A stretch of DNA of 64,000 nucleotides, taken from positions 129,292 through 193,291 of the forward strand of contig NZ_LMUT01000003.1 of the NCBI RefSeq assembly GCF_009765785.1, given 5' to 3'. This DNA comes from Granulicella sp. L46 (GTDB taxonomy: Bacteria; Acidobacteriota; Terriglobia; Terriglobales; Acidobacteriaceae). Numbering within the stretch: position 1 is the first letter of the stretch; each line of letters starts with the position of its first letter. Position numbers and translations under genes: made by a program. The notes below the pieces were generated by a model, which ran no database searches, was not told the DNA's origin, and saw only the letters and a program-made list of their open reading frames with translations. Below, one piece after another: positions 13,621 to 23,965 of this stretch.

Positions 13621-16323
13621 ATGGTGAGGCAGCTTGGGTTTTTTTTCCTAATGCCTGTGCTGGTGGTCTCTGCGAGCGCGCAGCAGCAGCAACAGCAGCA
13701 ATCGACTCCTTCAGGCTATCCAGATAGCTCACAAACTTCTACGAATCCGGATTGCTCCGACCCGGCGCTGGCAAGCTCTGCGGACTGCATGGGGCAAGAC
13801 CAGGGCAACGGTCAGCAGTTCAATGGGAATTCCCAGAACGGAGCTGGGGTGCCCAGAACGTTTGGAGCTCAGACGCCGAACTCAAACAATTACACCGATA
13901 CGGGCCAGCAGAATTCGCGGCAGGGTCAACAGAACGGCGCGAACTCTCAGCAGCAGCTCTTGCTTCCGCCGGAGCCGTTGATAGAGTTCCAGAAGTTTAT
14001 TGCTTCGACGACGAGCCAGGTTTTGCCGATCTTTGGAGCGAATTTGTTTCGGCGTGTGCCGTCGACGTTTGCGCCGCTGAACATGACGCCGGTTCCCTCG
14101 GATTATGTGATTGGACCGGGGGATGAGCTGCGTGTACGGGTGTGGGGTCAGGTGAACTTTCAGGCCAACCTTCAGGTGGACCGGGCGGGAGAGGTTTATC
14201 TTCCACAGGTGGGGCCGACACACGTAGCGGGCATGCCGTTTTCGGAGTTGGATGGGCATCTGCGGAAGGCGATTGGGCGGGTGTATCGCAACTTCGATTT
14301 GACGGCAGACATTGGGCAGATTCGGGCGATCCAGGTGTATGTGGCGGGACAGGCGCGGCGTCCGGGCGTGTACACGGTGAGTTCGCTGAGCACGCTGGTG
14401 GATGCGGTATTTGCTAGCGGCGGACCGTCGGTGCAGGGGTCGATGCGGCACATTGAATTGCGGCGCGGAAGCGAGGTTGTTACGGATTTTGACTTGTACG
14501 GTCTGCTGGTTCATGGCGATAAGTCGAAGGATGTGAAGCTGCTGCCGGGCGACGTGATCTTCATCCCGGCCGTGGGAGCCGAGGTTGCGATTACGGGCAG
14601 CGTGCGGACGCCGGCGATCTATGAGCTGCGGGAGGGCGAGTCGCTGGACGGGCTGATTGCGGATGCGGGAGGTGTGTCGGCCGTGGCGGCGGAAGCACGC
14701 GTCTCGATCGAGCGCATCTCTGAGCATCACGATCGATTTGCGATGGAAGTCGCCTACGATGCCAACGGCCTGAAGACGCCCATGGCGGATGGTGATCTGG
14801 TGCACGTGTACTCGATTGTGGCGCGGTACCAGAAGACGGTGACACTGCGCGGCAATATCGCGAATCCCGGACGGTTTGCGTGGCATGCGGGCATGCGTGT
14901 GAGCGATCTGATTCCGGATAGGGATTCCCTGATCACACGCAACTACTGGTGGAAGCGAGCGCAGCTTGGCTTGCCTGCTCCGGAGTTTGAGCCAATTCCC
15001 TACTTCTCCAACATGCGGCAGCCGACGGATGGCAACGCGGTCACGCTGAGGCTGCGGTCGCAGGGAGGAATAAACGGACAGCAGGGCCAAGATGGCTCGC
15101 AGCAGAATCTGGACGGGAACGCGAATGGAGTTCCTAACAACGGGCCGAACAACACTGCAGGCTTGCGTGATGGCCAAAATGGGTTAGCGCAAGACCAGGT
15201 GGGGCAGAACGCGGATGGTTCGCAGCAGGGGCAGTATGGTTCGCAACAGAACCAGCGGCTGAATGCGCAGCAGCAGGCGAGCAACTCGTCACTGGCAGCA
15301 CAGCAGTCGGGAGTTTTCAATGGCCCAGCGCCGGCGCAGCGCACAGAGGTGAAAAAACTTGCTCCGGAAATTGATTGGGATTATGCAGTGATCCAGCGCC
15401 AGGATCCGGACACGCTGAAGACGACGCTGATTTCGTTTGACCTGGGCAAGCTGGTGCTGCAGCATGACACCTCGCAGGATATGGAGTTACAGGCGGGCGA
15501 TGTGGTCTCGATTTTCTCTGAGGCTGACATCCGCGTACCGATTGCGCAGCAGACGAAGCTGGTGACGCTGAGTGGAGAGTTTGTGCATTCGGGCGTGTAC
15601 TCGGTGCAACCGGGAGAGACGTTCCACCACCTGGTGGAGCGGGCTGGAGGTTTCACTCCGAATGCGTACTTGTACGGCTCGGAGTACACACGCGAATCGA
15701 CGCGGGCGCTACAGCAGGCGCGCATTGATGAATACGTGCAGAACCTGAGCATGGAGATCCAGCGCAGCAATATGGCGATCGCGGCGTCAGGGACGGGATC
15801 CCCGCAGGATGCAGCGGCAGACCTGTCGGCACAGACAAATGAGCAGAACCTGCTGACGAACCTACGGCGGATTCGCGCGACCGGGCGTATTGTGCTGACG
15901 TTTGTGCCGACGAGCAGCGGAACCGTTTCCCTTCCCGAGATTTCGATGGAGGATGGCGACCACTTCAGCGTTCCGTCGGTGCCGGCGACGGTTAACGTGG
16001 TGGGCGCGGTGTACGATCAGAACTCCTTTTTGTACTCCACGAGCCGGCGGGTTGGCGAATACCTGGGGTTGGCAGGAGGACCGAACCGGGACGCGGATTA
16101 CAAGCACTCGTTCCTGATTCGCGCGGACGGCGAAGTGGTCAGCAGCGACCTTGGAAAAGGGCTGTGGGCGGCCAAGTTTAAGGACGTGCGGGTGTATCCC
16201 GGCGATACGATTGTAGTGCCGGAAAAGACGTACAAACCCGGAACGTTGCGTACCGTACTTGCCTATTCGCAGCTGTTCTCATCGCTAGCGCTGGGGGCTG
16301 CGGCAATTGCCGTAATTCAATAG
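13621..16323 (+). CDS. Polysaccharide export protein, Wza-like with several SLBB domains
   Basis: Outer-membrane/periplasmic export channel protein, about 900 aa. A signal peptide (residues 1-21, ending SASAQ) is followed by a Gln/Asn-rich linker, the Poly_export motif DYVIGPGDELRVRVWG, then SLBB domains with repeats such as VYVAGQARRPGVYTV, VAITGSVRTPAIYEL, VTLRGNIANPGRFAW, VTLSGEFVHSGVYSV and VNVVGAVYDQNSFLY. A second Gln/Asn/Gly-rich insert separates the third and fourth SLBB units. It is more than twice the length of E. coli Wza. The frame is open from an ATG at 13540 with GGAG close by; 13621 was chosen because it gives a normal signal peptide. No lipobox cysteine is seen. Confidence 0.82.
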   Translation: MVRQLGFFFLMPVLVVSASAQQQQQQQSTPSGYPDSSQTSTNPDCSDPALASSADCMGQDQGNGQQFNGNSQNGAGVPRTFGAQTPNSNNYTDTGQQNSRQGQQNGANSQQQLLLPPEPLIEFQKFIASTTSQVLPIFGANLFRRVPSTFAPLNMTPVPSDYVIGPGDELRVRVWGQVNFQANLQVDRAGEVYLPQVGPTHVAGMPFSELDGHLRKAIGRVYRNFDLTADIGQIRAIQVYVAGQARRPGVYTVSSLSTLVDAVFASGGPSVQGSMRHIELRRGSEVVTDFDLYGLLVHGDKSKDVKLLPGDVIFIPAVGAEVAITGSVRTPAIYELREGESLDGLIADAGGVSAVAAEARVSIERISEHHDRFAMEVAYDANGLKTPMADGDLVHVYSIVARYQKTVTLRGNIANPGRFAWHAGMRVSDLIPDRDSLITRNYWWKRAQLGLPAPEFEPIPYFSNMRQPTDGNAVTLRLRSQGGINGQQGQDGSQQNLDGNANGVPNNGPNNTAGLRDGQNGLAQDQVGQNADGSQQGQYGSQQNQRLNAQQQASNSSLAAQQSGVFNGPAPAQRTEVKKLAPEIDWDYAVIQRQDPDTLKTTLISFDLGKLVLQHDTSQDMELQAGDVVSIFSEADIRVPIAQQTKLVTLSGEFVHSGVYSVQPGETFHHLVERAGGFTPNAYLYGSEYTRESTRALQQARIDEYVQNLSMEIQRSNMAIAASGTGSPQDAAADLSAQTNEQNLLTNLRRIRATGRIVLTFVPTSSGTVSLPEISMEDGDHFSVPSVPATVNVVGAVYDQNSFLYSTSRRVGEYLGLAGGPNRDADYKHSFLIRADGEVVSSDLGKGLWAAKFKDVRVYPGDTIVVPEKTYKPGTLRTVLAYSQLFSSLALGAAAIAVIQ

Positions 16324-16343
16324 CAGGAATTTGCAGGAATTCT

Positions 16344-17609
16344 ATGACTTCCAATTCCCCACTGCCGACCGTGAACGAACGAGTTGATGCGCCTCCTGCC
16401 GTGACGTCGGCGGATCGCGGCGCCGCGGACGATGAGGAAATCTCGTTGCTTGATTTACTGATTGTCCTCGCCGAACGCAAGCGCACTGTGCTGCGGGTAA
16501 CGGGAGTCTTCGCTGTTCTTGCGGTCATCCTCTCGATGATTCTGCCGGTCCGCTACACCGCGACTGTTACCTTGCTGCCGCCGCAGGAGAGTTCCTCGAT
16601 GGGCGCCGCGATGGCATCACTTGGCAATCTGGGAGGGGTGGCGGCTTTGGCGGGCGGCAGTCTCGGCCTCAAGAATCCGAACGACCGTTACGTCGCGATG
16701 CTACAGAGTCGAACAGTGGAAGATGCCATGGTGCAGCGATATGGTCTGATGCAGGAATACCACGCGCACTATCTGTCGGACGCGCGAAAGGTATTCCAGG
16801 GCCACACAACAGTCGATGGTACTGGCAAAGATGGTTTGATTCATATCACGGTTGAAGATCACAACGCGCAGAAAGCTGCAGAGCTTGCCAACGGCTATGT
16901 GGAAGAATATCGCGATCTGTCGCAACATCTTGCCATTACAGAAGCGTCGCAGCGCAGACTATTTTTTCAACGAGAACTCGAGCAGGCGAAGAACAACCTG
17001 GCCAATGCCGAGGTAGCGCTCGAACAGACGGAGCAGAAGACAGGCGTCATCCAACCGGATAGTCAGGCACGAGCCTTGATCGAATCCGCGGCAACTCTAC
17101 GCGCGCAGATTACGGCACGCGAGGTGCAGATCGAGGGAATGCAGACGTACGCAACCGGACAGAACTCGGAGTTGATTCAGGCGCAACAGGAATTGGCTGG
17201 GCTGCGAGCGCAACTGGCTAAGCTGGGAGGCTCCGAAGATAACTCGGGGAGCGAAGTCCTGATCCCCAAGGGGCTAGTTCCCCAGGCTGGGATGGAATAT
17301 GTCCGGAGGCTCCGGGACGTGAAGTACTATGAGACGATCTTTGACATCCTGGCGCGGCAGTTCGAGTTGGCGAAGCTCGATGAGGCGAAGGAGGGCGCGG
17401 TGATTCAGGTGGTTGACCCGGCGATTCCGCCAGATAGGAAGTCTTTTCCGAAGCGCAGCCTTATTGTGCTCGGGGCTACCGTAGCGGGATTCTTTATCGG
17501 AGCTTTCCTTGCACTATTTCAGGCTGCGTTGCAACGCCTAAAGGCCGACCCAGAAGGCACCCAAAAACTCAGCATTCTGCGCAGGGCTTTCTCAGCTAAA
17601 CGCCTGTGA
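16344..17609 (+). CDS. Chain-length determinant protein (Wzz/GumC family)
   Basis: Inner-membrane polysaccharide co-polymerase of 421 aa. Wzz domain at the N-terminus with a first membrane helix (about residues 51-71), a long periplasmic coiled coil (about 190-310, rich in Glu/Gln/Ala), the pre-helix motif DPAIPPDRKSFPKRS, and a second membrane helix (about 375-397). No BY-kinase domain follows, and no separate kinase is seen in the locus. It starts 20 bases after the Wza-like gene and should act with it in export. Confidence 0.87.
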   Translation: MTSNSPLPTVNERVDAPPAVTSADRGAADDEEISLLDLLIVLAERKRTVLRVTGVFAVLAVILSMILPVRYTATVTLLPPQESSSMGAAMASLGNLGGVAALAGGSLGLKNPNDRYVAMLQSRTVEDAMVQRYGLMQEYHAHYLSDARKVFQGHTTVDGTGKDGLIHITVEDHNAQKAAELANGYVEEYRDLSQHLAITEASQRRLFFQRELEQAKNNLANAEVALEQTEQKTGVIQPDSQARALIESAATLRAQITAREVQIEGMQTYATGQNSELIQAQQELAGLRAQLAKLGGSEDNSGSEVLIPKGLVPQAGMEYVRRLRDVKYYETIFDILARQFELAKLDEAKEGAVIQVVDPAIPPDRKSFPKRSLIVLGATVAGFFIGAFLALFQAALQRLKADPEGTQKLSILRRAFSAKRL

Positions 17610-17791
17610 TCTTGAATTGCCGGGCGATAGGTGGACCGTAACTACGGCGTGTTCAGAGACACGAACTAGTACATGCATTTGGTCATGTTAGCGGAAGGAT
17701 AAGATCGCATCCATCGGTAACGATGAACCAGCCTGCTGAACACAGTCGGGCAGAAGTGATCGACACGGGAGCGCTTGTGTGGCCCCGGATG

Positions 17792-17860
17792 ATGTGCAGC
17801 CTGGGACGCCGGGAGCTTTTGAGACTCAGTGCATTTGCAGCTACTGTCACAAAAGTGTAG
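17792..17860 (+). pseudogene. Possible relic of a Tat-exported protein (signal region only)
   Basis: The 443-base gap between the Wzz-like gene and gmd holds no convincing gene. One short frame reads LGRRELLRLSAFAATVTKV and stops; twin arginines followed by a hydrophobic AFAAT stretch look like a Tat signal peptide that lost its mature part. It could also be chance. Confidence 0.3.
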
Positions 17861-18052
17861 GCAGCTTTATGTACGCGAACCTAACAAATCCAGTACAAGG
17901 AATCCGCGTCGTTGCATGAAGGTGGGCGATTGCCTATTTGCGTTCCCGCCTAGAACACTCCACGCAACCGACGGCTGGGAGGCATCTGAGCCACGAGCTT
18001 ACGGTAGAATCAAGGCTTGGGACACATAACAAAACGGGGTCATTAGAATAAC

Positions 18053-19138
18053 GTGGCGAAGATTGCTTTAATCACCGGCGTAACCGGGCAAGACGGTTCT
18101 TATTTGGCGGAGTTTCTTCTTCGCAAGGGCTATCAAGTCCATGGCATCAAGCGGCGCAGCTCTCTCTTCAACACAGACCGTATCGACCATCTTTATGAAG
18201 ACCCCCATTTCGAAAAGAGGAACTTCGTCCTGCACTACGGAGATCTTTCTGATGCATGCAGTCTGCTTCATATTATGCAGAAGGTTCAACCGGCCGAAAT
18301 TTACAATTTAGGCGCGCAGAGCCATGTTGCGGTGTCGTTCGAACAACCGGAGTACACGGCGGACATTGACGGGCTGGGAACTCTGAGGGTGCTGGAGGCT
18401 ATTCGAATATTAGGAGCCGAAAAGAAGACGCGGTTCTACCAAGCCTCGACTTCGGAGCTATACGGATTGGTGCGGGAGGTTCCGCAGACCGAAAAGACGC
18501 CGTTTTATCCCAGGTCTCCGTATGCGGTGGCGAAGCTTTATGCGTACTGGATCACTGTGAATTACCGTGAAGCCTATGGCATGTATGCATGCAACGGCAT
18601 CCTTTTCAATCACGAGTCACCGGTGCGGGGCGAGACATTTGTGACGCGCAAGATCACTCGGGCATTAGCGCGCATCAAGTTGGGTCTGCAGGATACGTTG
18701 TACCTGGGAAACCTGAGTGCTCTCCGAGATTGGGGTCATGCGCGCGACTATGTGGAGATGCAGTGGCGAATGCTTCAGCAGGAGCAGCCGGAGGACTTTG
18801 TAATCGCTACCGGGGTGCAGCATAGCGTGCGGGAGTTTGTAACGCTGGCGGCCGAGATCCTTGGTATCAGGCTCAGTTGGGTTGGCCAAGGAGTAGAAGA
18901 AAGAGCGATGGATGAGAGCGGCTCCACGGTAGTTGCGGTGGATCCGAGGTACTTTCGTCCGTCGGAGGTGGAGACCTTACTGGGTGACCCCAGCTATGCC
19001 CATGAGCGATTGGGATGGAAGCCGAAAGTCAGCTTCGAAGAACTTGTGAAAGAAATGGTTGACGCCGACCTGTTGGCGGCTGAGAGAGATCAACTTGTCA
19101 AGAAGCACGGATACAGCGCCTATGAATATCACGAATAG
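18053..19138 (+). CDS. gmd: GDP-mannose 4,6-dehydratase
   Basis: Makes GDP-4-keto-6-deoxymannose, the first step to GDP-L-fucose. Extended SDR of 361 aa with NADP motif [12 protein letters not shown] (residues 9-20), RRSS loop, STSELYG and the catalytic [13 protein letters not shown] (Tyr-x3-Lys), and [16 protein letters not shown] typical of Gmd. GTG start is needed to keep the beta strand before the nucleotide loop. Overlaps the start of fcl by 17 bases, and together they form the GDP-fucose module of the locus. Confidence 0.93.
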   Translation: MAKIALITGVTGQDGSYLAEFLLRKGYQVHGIKRRSSLFNTDRIDHLYEDPHFEKRNFVLHYGDLSDACSLLHIMQKVQPAEIYNLGAQSHVAVSFEQPEYTADIDGLGTLRVLEAIRILGAEKKTRFYQASTSELYGLVREVPQTEKTPFYPRSPYAVAKLYAYWITVNYREAYGMYACNGILFNHESPVRGETFVTRKITRALARIKLGLQDTLYLGNLSALRDWGHARDYVEMQWRMLQQEQPEDFVIATGVQHSVREFVTLAAEILGIRLSWVGQGVEERAMDESGSTVVAVDPRYFRPSEVETLLGDPSYAHERLGWKPKVSFEELVKEMVDADLLAAERDQLVKKHGYSAYEYHE

Positions 19139-20147
19139 TTCCCTTCTGATCGGCTCCAAAGTGTATGTAGCGGGACACCGGGGGCTGGCGGGCTCGGCCA
19201 TCATGAGACGGCTTGAGGGTGAAGGTTGCGCTGAGATAGTTACGCGGAGTCATGCAGAGTTGGACCTGACCGATGAAGCGGCGGTGGTTCGCTTCTTTGC
19301 GGAAGAGCGTCCGGAGTATGTGTTTCTCGCGGCGGCAAAGGTGGGTGGCATCCTGGCGAACAACACACGTCCAGCAGAATTCATTCAGGATAACCTCAAC
19401 ATCCAGGCCAATGTTATACAGGCGGCGCATGATTTCGGGGTAAAGCGTCTGCTGTTTCTCGGGTCAAGCTGTATCTATCCGCGTGACTGTCCCCAGCCGA
19501 TTCGGGAGGAGTACATCCTCTCCGGGCCGCTGGAGCCGACCAACCGTTCCTATGCCGTGGCAAAGATTGCTGGCATCGAAACCTGCTGGGCCTTCAATCG
19601 CCAATACGGAACGCAATTCATCTCGGTGATGCCAACCAATCTCTATGGACCGAACGACAACTACGACCTGGCAGGTTCCCATGTGCTCGCCGCTCTGCTG
19701 CGCAAGATGCACGAGGCGAAGGTGGCGGGTGCATCCGAAGTCTCCGTATGGGGGACAGGCACGGTACGGAGGGAGTTCCTGCATAGTGACGATATGGCGG
19801 ACGCTTGTGTCTTCCTGATGAATCTGCCGGATGCGGTGTATGGGCCCATCATTGACTCCAAGTCGCTGGCACCCCTGCTCAACATTGGTTGCGGTGAAGA
19901 TCTGACGGTGCGTGAGCTTGCGGAGCTTATTGGCGAGGTTGTGGGTTTCAAAGGCCGGCTGGCCTTTGATACCTCGAAGCCCGATGGAACGCCGCGGAAA
20001 TTGCTTGATGTATCTCGGATGAAGGAGCTTGGTTGGCAGGCGAGCATCTCTCTGCGCGAGGGACTCGCTGCTGTCTACCGAGAATATTCGGACATTCACA
20101 ATGCGGCGCAGGAATATCCGGGCGAAGTTACAGAGGTCGTTGAGTGA
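19122..20147 (+). CDS. fcl: GDP-L-fucose synthase
   Basis: Epimerase-reductase that turns the Gmd product into GDP-L-fucose; 341 aa, SDR fold. Motifs: [10 protein letters not shown] (NADP loop), [15 protein letters not shown] (Ser), [10 protein letters not shown] (Tyr-x3-Lys) and the [12 protein letters not shown] stretch specific to GDP-fucose synthases. The start at 19122 lies inside the end of gmd; the longer frame to 19059 only reads gmd in another phase. The stop overlaps the flippase start. Confidence 0.93.
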   Translation: MNITNSSLLIGSKVYVAGHRGLAGSAIMRRLEGEGCAEIVTRSHAELDLTDEAAVVRFFAEERPEYVFLAAAKVGGILANNTRPAEFIQDNLNIQANVIQAAHDFGVKRLLFLGSSCIYPRDCPQPIREEYILSGPLEPTNRSYAVAKIAGIETCWAFNRQYGTQFISVMPTNLYGPNDNYDLAGSHVLAALLRKMHEAKVAGASEVSVWGTGTVRREFLHSDDMADACVFLMNLPDAVYGPIIDSKSLAPLLNIGCGEDLTVRELAELIGEVVGFKGRLAFDTSKPDGTPRKLLDVSRMKELGWQASISLREGLAAVYREYSDIHNAAQEYPGEVTEVVE

Positions 20148-21574
20148 TCCAGTCAGCTATACGGAGGATTCGGCAGTTGCTGCATCTCCGGAACCAAGGC
20201 AGCCTGGAGGACCATGAGCGTGGGGCCGAGAGGAATCGCCGAGCACTGCTGACCGGGGGCACTTCCACACTTGCGCGTGTGGTGCAGATCGGCACCTCGC
20301 TCATCACCGTCCCTCTCACTCTCAAGTATCTGGGCAATGAGCGATTCGGCCTGTGGATGACCATCAGCTCCGTGCTGGCGATGGCAGCGTTCGCGGACTT
20401 CGGCGTGGGTAATGGCGTACTGAATACCGTCGCCAAGGCCTTCGGGAAGGACGATATGGAAGGCGTCCGCAAAGCCGTCTCCAGCGGATTCGCTGTGCTC
20501 AATACCATCGCCGCACTCCTTCTGCTGTCGTTCTTCTCTATCTACCGGTTCGTCAACTGGGCGAATTTCTTCCGCGTCTATTCGCCACAGGCCCGTGCGG
20601 AAGCAGGCCCCGCGCTGGCGGTCTTCGCCATCTGCTTCGCGCTGAACATCTCAATGGACGTGGTACAGCGGGTGCAACTTGGCCTGCAACAGGGGTATCG
20701 CTACGGTCTTTGGCAGTTGTGCGGGAGCGTCACGGGACTTATCGGCGTTCTAGGCGGCATCTGGCTGCATGTGAGCCTGCCCGTACTAGTGATCGCCATC
20801 GCCGGAGCACCGATTGTGTCCACTGCGCTGAATGCCATCCATTTCTTCGGCTTCGTTCGCCCCGACCTGCGACCAAGCCGGGAGCTTGTATCCCGCGATG
20901 CCATCTCCCAGATCGCGAGGCTCGGCGGCTTGTTCTTCGTGCTCCAAGTGGTGTCTGCTGTCTCTTACTCGGCGGACAACTTCATTGTTGCCCGTACGCT
21001 CGGCGCAGTGAATGTGCCCGAGTTTGCGATCCCGCAACGTATGTTCGCGCTCATCGCGATGATGTCGTCCATGCTGGTCGCTCCCCTTTGGCCCGCCTAC
21101 GGTGAGGCCGTCTCTCGTGGCGATATCAAGTGGGTGCGGCACACCCTTGGCCGCTCTCTGCTGATTGTTCTTGCGGCAACCTCTGTAGCGTCAGGAGTTT
21201 TGCTGTTCTTATCCCACAGGCTTCTCTACTGGTGGGTTGGCTCCCGTATACATCCGCCCTTCCTCCTACTGCTAGGACTTGCTATTTGGACGGTCATAAG
21301 CTGTTGCGGAGATGCCCTTGCTATGTTTATGAATGGAGCGGCAATCATACGAATACAATTAGTGGTCGCGACGGTCTTTGGAGTAGCCTGCCTGGCAACA
21401 AAGATTACTTTCATACATCACTATGGAATATCCGGTATTCCCTGGGCTACGCTTTGCGCTTACATGGTTACGGTCGTATTGCCGTATAGCCTGTATGTCC
21501 CGCGTGTCGTCGGCCGGTTGGCAAATGCGGTAAAGCCACCTATACCATCTATGCGGTTGGATAGTTATGAATAG
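20144..21574 (+). CDS. Polysaccharide flippase (Wzx-like, MATE/MOP superfamily)
   Basis: Integral inner-membrane protein of 476 aa with about twelve hydrophobic segments. After a basic cytoplasmic N-terminus it has the RALLTGGTSTLARVVQIGTSLITVPLTL start typical of Wzx proteins and a conserved LGNERFGLWM loop. It should translocate undecaprenyl-linked oligosaccharide units to the periplasm. GTG start overlaps the fcl stop (GTGA), so it is coupled to the fucose genes. Wzy follows five kilobases later. Confidence 0.88.
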   Translation: MIQSAIRRIRQLLHLRNQGSLEDHERGAERNRRALLTGGTSTLARVVQIGTSLITVPLTLKYLGNERFGLWMTISSVLAMAAFADFGVGNGVLNTVAKAFGKDDMEGVRKAVSSGFAVLNTIAALLLLSFFSIYRFVNWANFFRVYSPQARAEAGPALAVFAICFALNISMDVVQRVQLGLQQGYRYGLWQLCGSVTGLIGVLGGIWLHVSLPVLVIAIAGAPIVSTALNAIHFFGFVRPDLRPSRELVSRDAISQIARLGGLFFVLQVVSAVSYSADNFIVARTLGAVNVPEFAIPQRMFALIAMMSSMLVAPLWPAYGEAVSRGDIKWVRHTLGRSLLIVLAATSVASGVLLFLSHRLLYWWVGSRIHPPFLLLLGLAIWTVISCCGDALAMFMNGAAIIRIQLVVATVFGVACLATKITFIHHYGISGIPWATLCAYMVTVVLPYSLYVPRVVGRLANAVKPPIPSMRLDSYE

Positions 21575-21593
21575 ACTACAGTAACCAAGGGTT

Positions 21594-22604
21594 ATGCTTA
21601 TAATGAGTGCTTTTCGGTCTAAACTTGCGCAGTGTACATTTGATGCAACGATAACGTTACATTCACTTTCCGCTCACTCGGGGTTGCTTGGTCGTTCTTT
21701 GGCCCGTGCGGCGCTCAAAGCAGTGTTGCCGATCCTGCGGGTTGTAGGTAACGACCAGGCAGTAGTTGCGACCGTCTATGGACAGAGCCTCGCTATGCCG
21801 GCAAGGCATCCCCTGCCTGCCACGATGGCCTTATTTCCCCAATACAACCGGCCCTTTGGCCTAGCGGCGGAGGCTATAGTCCACTCAAGCACTAGTAATG
21901 CTCATCTGGCTGTTATTGATGTAGGCGCTAATATTGGTGACACAATTGCTATTTTGGAGCAGAGCTGCCCCGCACGCTGGCACTATCTATGCATTGAGCC
22001 GGATCCAGCGATTGCTGAATTCTGTACAGCAAATCATGCTGATAACGACCGAGTCCAGGTTAGGCAGATATTTATTGGAGAAGATGAAGGCGCGGACGTC
22101 TGGCTCCAGGATGATGGTCGGGCAAATCCATCGACGAAGCGACAGGATATTATGGATAGTCAGTCGCAACAGCGCGACGGCAAACTGGTGCGCTTGGACA
22201 CCGCCAGTAATTGTTTTGCCACAAGCTACGGGACTGACCTCATTAAGGTGGATACCGAGGGCTACGATTTTCACGTTCTACGTTCGGGGCAGAACCTATT
22301 AAGGACGTACCAGCCAGCACTTTATTTTGAATTATTCCCGAAGTTACTGCTGGAGGCTATGGACAGCGTTGAGGCAGGGTTTAATTATCTGGCGGGTTTG
22401 GGGTATCGCTATTTTGTGTTTTTTACAAATCGTGGGGACCTGTACTGTACTGTTACCGATCCAGATCACATCTTCTTGCGGGGGCTGGAGAACATAGCAG
22501 GTGGAACTTCACCTCTACTCCCCTACTTCGATGTATTTGCTTCTGTTCACAAAAATGTGTGCGATACGCTGGTCGAGATGAACATTGATAGAGCTGCTAA
22601 ATAA
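21594..22604 (+). CDS. FkbM family methyltransferase
   Basis: Probable sugar O-methyltransferase, 336 aa. SAM-binding region AVIDVGANIGDT (about residues 101-112) with the acidic IEPDP following it, and the FkbM-typical LIKVDTEGYDFHVLRSGQNLL plus a YFELFPK segment. N-terminal 80 residues are extra relative to the minimal domain. Start ATG at 21594 follows AAGG; an ATG at 21603 is also possible. It suggests that the exported glycan carries methyl ethers. Base use becomes less GC-rich from here to about 27 kb. Confidence 0.8.
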   Translation: MLIMSAFRSKLAQCTFDATITLHSLSAHSGLLGRSLARAALKAVLPILRVVGNDQAVVATVYGQSLAMPARHPLPATMALFPQYNRPFGLAAEAIVHSSTSNAHLAVIDVGANIGDTIAILEQSCPARWHYLCIEPDPAIAEFCTANHADNDRVQVRQIFIGEDEGADVWLQDDGRANPSTKRQDIMDSQSQQRDGKLVRLDTASNCFATSYGTDLIKVDTEGYDFHVLRSGQNLLRTYQPALYFELFPKLLLEAMDSVEAGFNYLAGLGYRYFVFFTNRGDLYCTVTDPDHIFLRGLENIAGGTSPLLPYFDVFASVHKNVCDTLVEMNIDRAAK

Positions 22605-22663
22605 TCGCTCTTCCCCTATGTCAATGCAGGCATTGGATTGGGGGTTACCCTTAGCAACATAGT

Positions 22664-23917
22664 GTGATTCCGCACGCTAAAGTTTACAGGACTCTGGAGA
22701 TGTTTAAATTGCTCGAGGTTGTGCACAGAAGGATGAGATATGTGACACAACTCTGTGTTGACACCTTAGTAGTGTTGATGCAGAAGGGGACGCTTCGTCC
22801 TGATAGTGTGCTATTAATCCGTCTTGACGCCATTGGTGATTTCGTTCTATGGCTGGATGCCGCTCAGGCCACGGTAAAGCACTACAAGGCACAAGGTAAG
22901 AGCGTCGTGCTTGTAGCGAATGCAGCCTGGGCGGAATGGGCAAAAGAACTTGCAATCTTCGACGATGTGATTGCCCTGGACCGACGAAAATATGAACAGG
23001 AGCCGCTGTACAGGTTTCGTCTTGGGCGTCGTATTCGCAAGCTGAAATGCTCGATTGCCGTGCAGCCAACCTATTCGCGGGAGTTTTTTTGGGGAGATGC
23101 TGTTGTTCGCATATCCGGTGCAAGTGAACGAATTGGCTCCGCTGGTGACAACTCGAACATATCGCCATGGCAAAAGCGTATCAGCGACCGCTGGTACACG
23201 CGCCTGATATCTGCCACTCCAGCACCCTGCATGGAACTGGTGCGCAATGCCGAGTTTATACGAGGTTTGGGAGAGATCAGCTTTCTGGCCAAAGCACCGA
23301 ATTTACGTGCAATGAGCACTCTTCGGAAAGGCGAATCGTTCCTTGCTGCAATGCAGCAGGATCAGCGCTATTATGTTCTATTTCCGGGCGCAAGTTGGGA
23401 TGGCAGGCAATGGCCCGTGGCCAGTTTTGTCCAGATAGCTGCGCGACTTTACCATGAGACCGGATGGCATGGGGTGATATGCGGCGGAAACGTGGACCGT
23501 CAGCTTGCCGAGGACATCTGCGGACTGAGCAGAGCCCCACTAATGAACTGGGCCGGACGCACAGATCTGCCACAGTTGGCGGCCATTCTTTCCGAAGCGC
23601 AATTACTGTTGACAAACGAAACTTCTGCAGTGCACATTGCGGCTGCTGCTGGAGTGCCGACGGTGTGTATCTTGGGCGGTGGCCATTATGGACGTTTTAT
23701 GCCTTACCTAGTTGAACAAACGGATGGCCGCTCGTTGCCATACGCAATTACCCACCAGATGCCATGCTTTGGTTGCAATTGGCACTGTATTTACACGCGT
23801 TCAAATGGGGTTCCAGTGCCGTGTATCGATCGAATCACCGAGGAAGAAGTGTGGAACGCAATTAGCACAATACTTCGGCCCGTGACTGGAACATTCTCGT
23901 GCCGCACGAGTCATTGA
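22664..23917 (+). CDS. Glycosyltransferase family 9 (heptosyltransferase-like)
   Basis: GT-B enzyme of 417 aa resembling ADP-heptose:LPS heptosyltransferases. Start of the first Rossmann domain is LLIRLDAIGDFVLWLDA; the C-terminal domain shows YYVLFPGASWDGRQWPVASF, the VICGG loop, and TNETSAVHIAAAAGVPTVCILGGG, the nucleotide-sugar site. A late FGCNWHCIY contains two cysteines. GTG at 22664 or ATG at 22700 may be the start, as the N-terminal 40 residues are not conserved in look. In EPS loci such enzymes may transfer other sugars. Confidence 0.8.
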   Translation: MIPHAKVYRTLEMFKLLEVVHRRMRYVTQLCVDTLVVLMQKGTLRPDSVLLIRLDAIGDFVLWLDAAQATVKHYKAQGKSVVLVANAAWAEWAKELAIFDDVIALDRRKYEQEPLYRFRLGRRIRKLKCSIAVQPTYSREFFWGDAVVRISGASERIGSAGDNSNISPWQKRISDRWYTRLISATPAPCMELVRNAEFIRGLGEISFLAKAPNLRAMSTLRKGESFLAAMQQDQRYYVLFPGASWDGRQWPVASFVQIAARLYHETGWHGVICGGNVDRQLAEDICGLSRAPLMNWAGRTDLPQLAAILSEAQLLLTNETSAVHIAAAAGVPTVCILGGGHYGRFMPYLVEQTDGRSLPYAITHQMPCFGCNWHCIYTRSNGVPVPCIDRITEEEVWNAISTILRPVTGTFSCRTSH

Positions 23918-23965
23918 CTCCATTGGTCAAAGCATTAGCGGATCGAGAATTTTATGTGCTATTGA

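Noticed and set aside
17829-18029. 66-codon plus-strand frame before gmd
   Set aside because: No ribosome site, no family pattern, composition like non-coding DNA.
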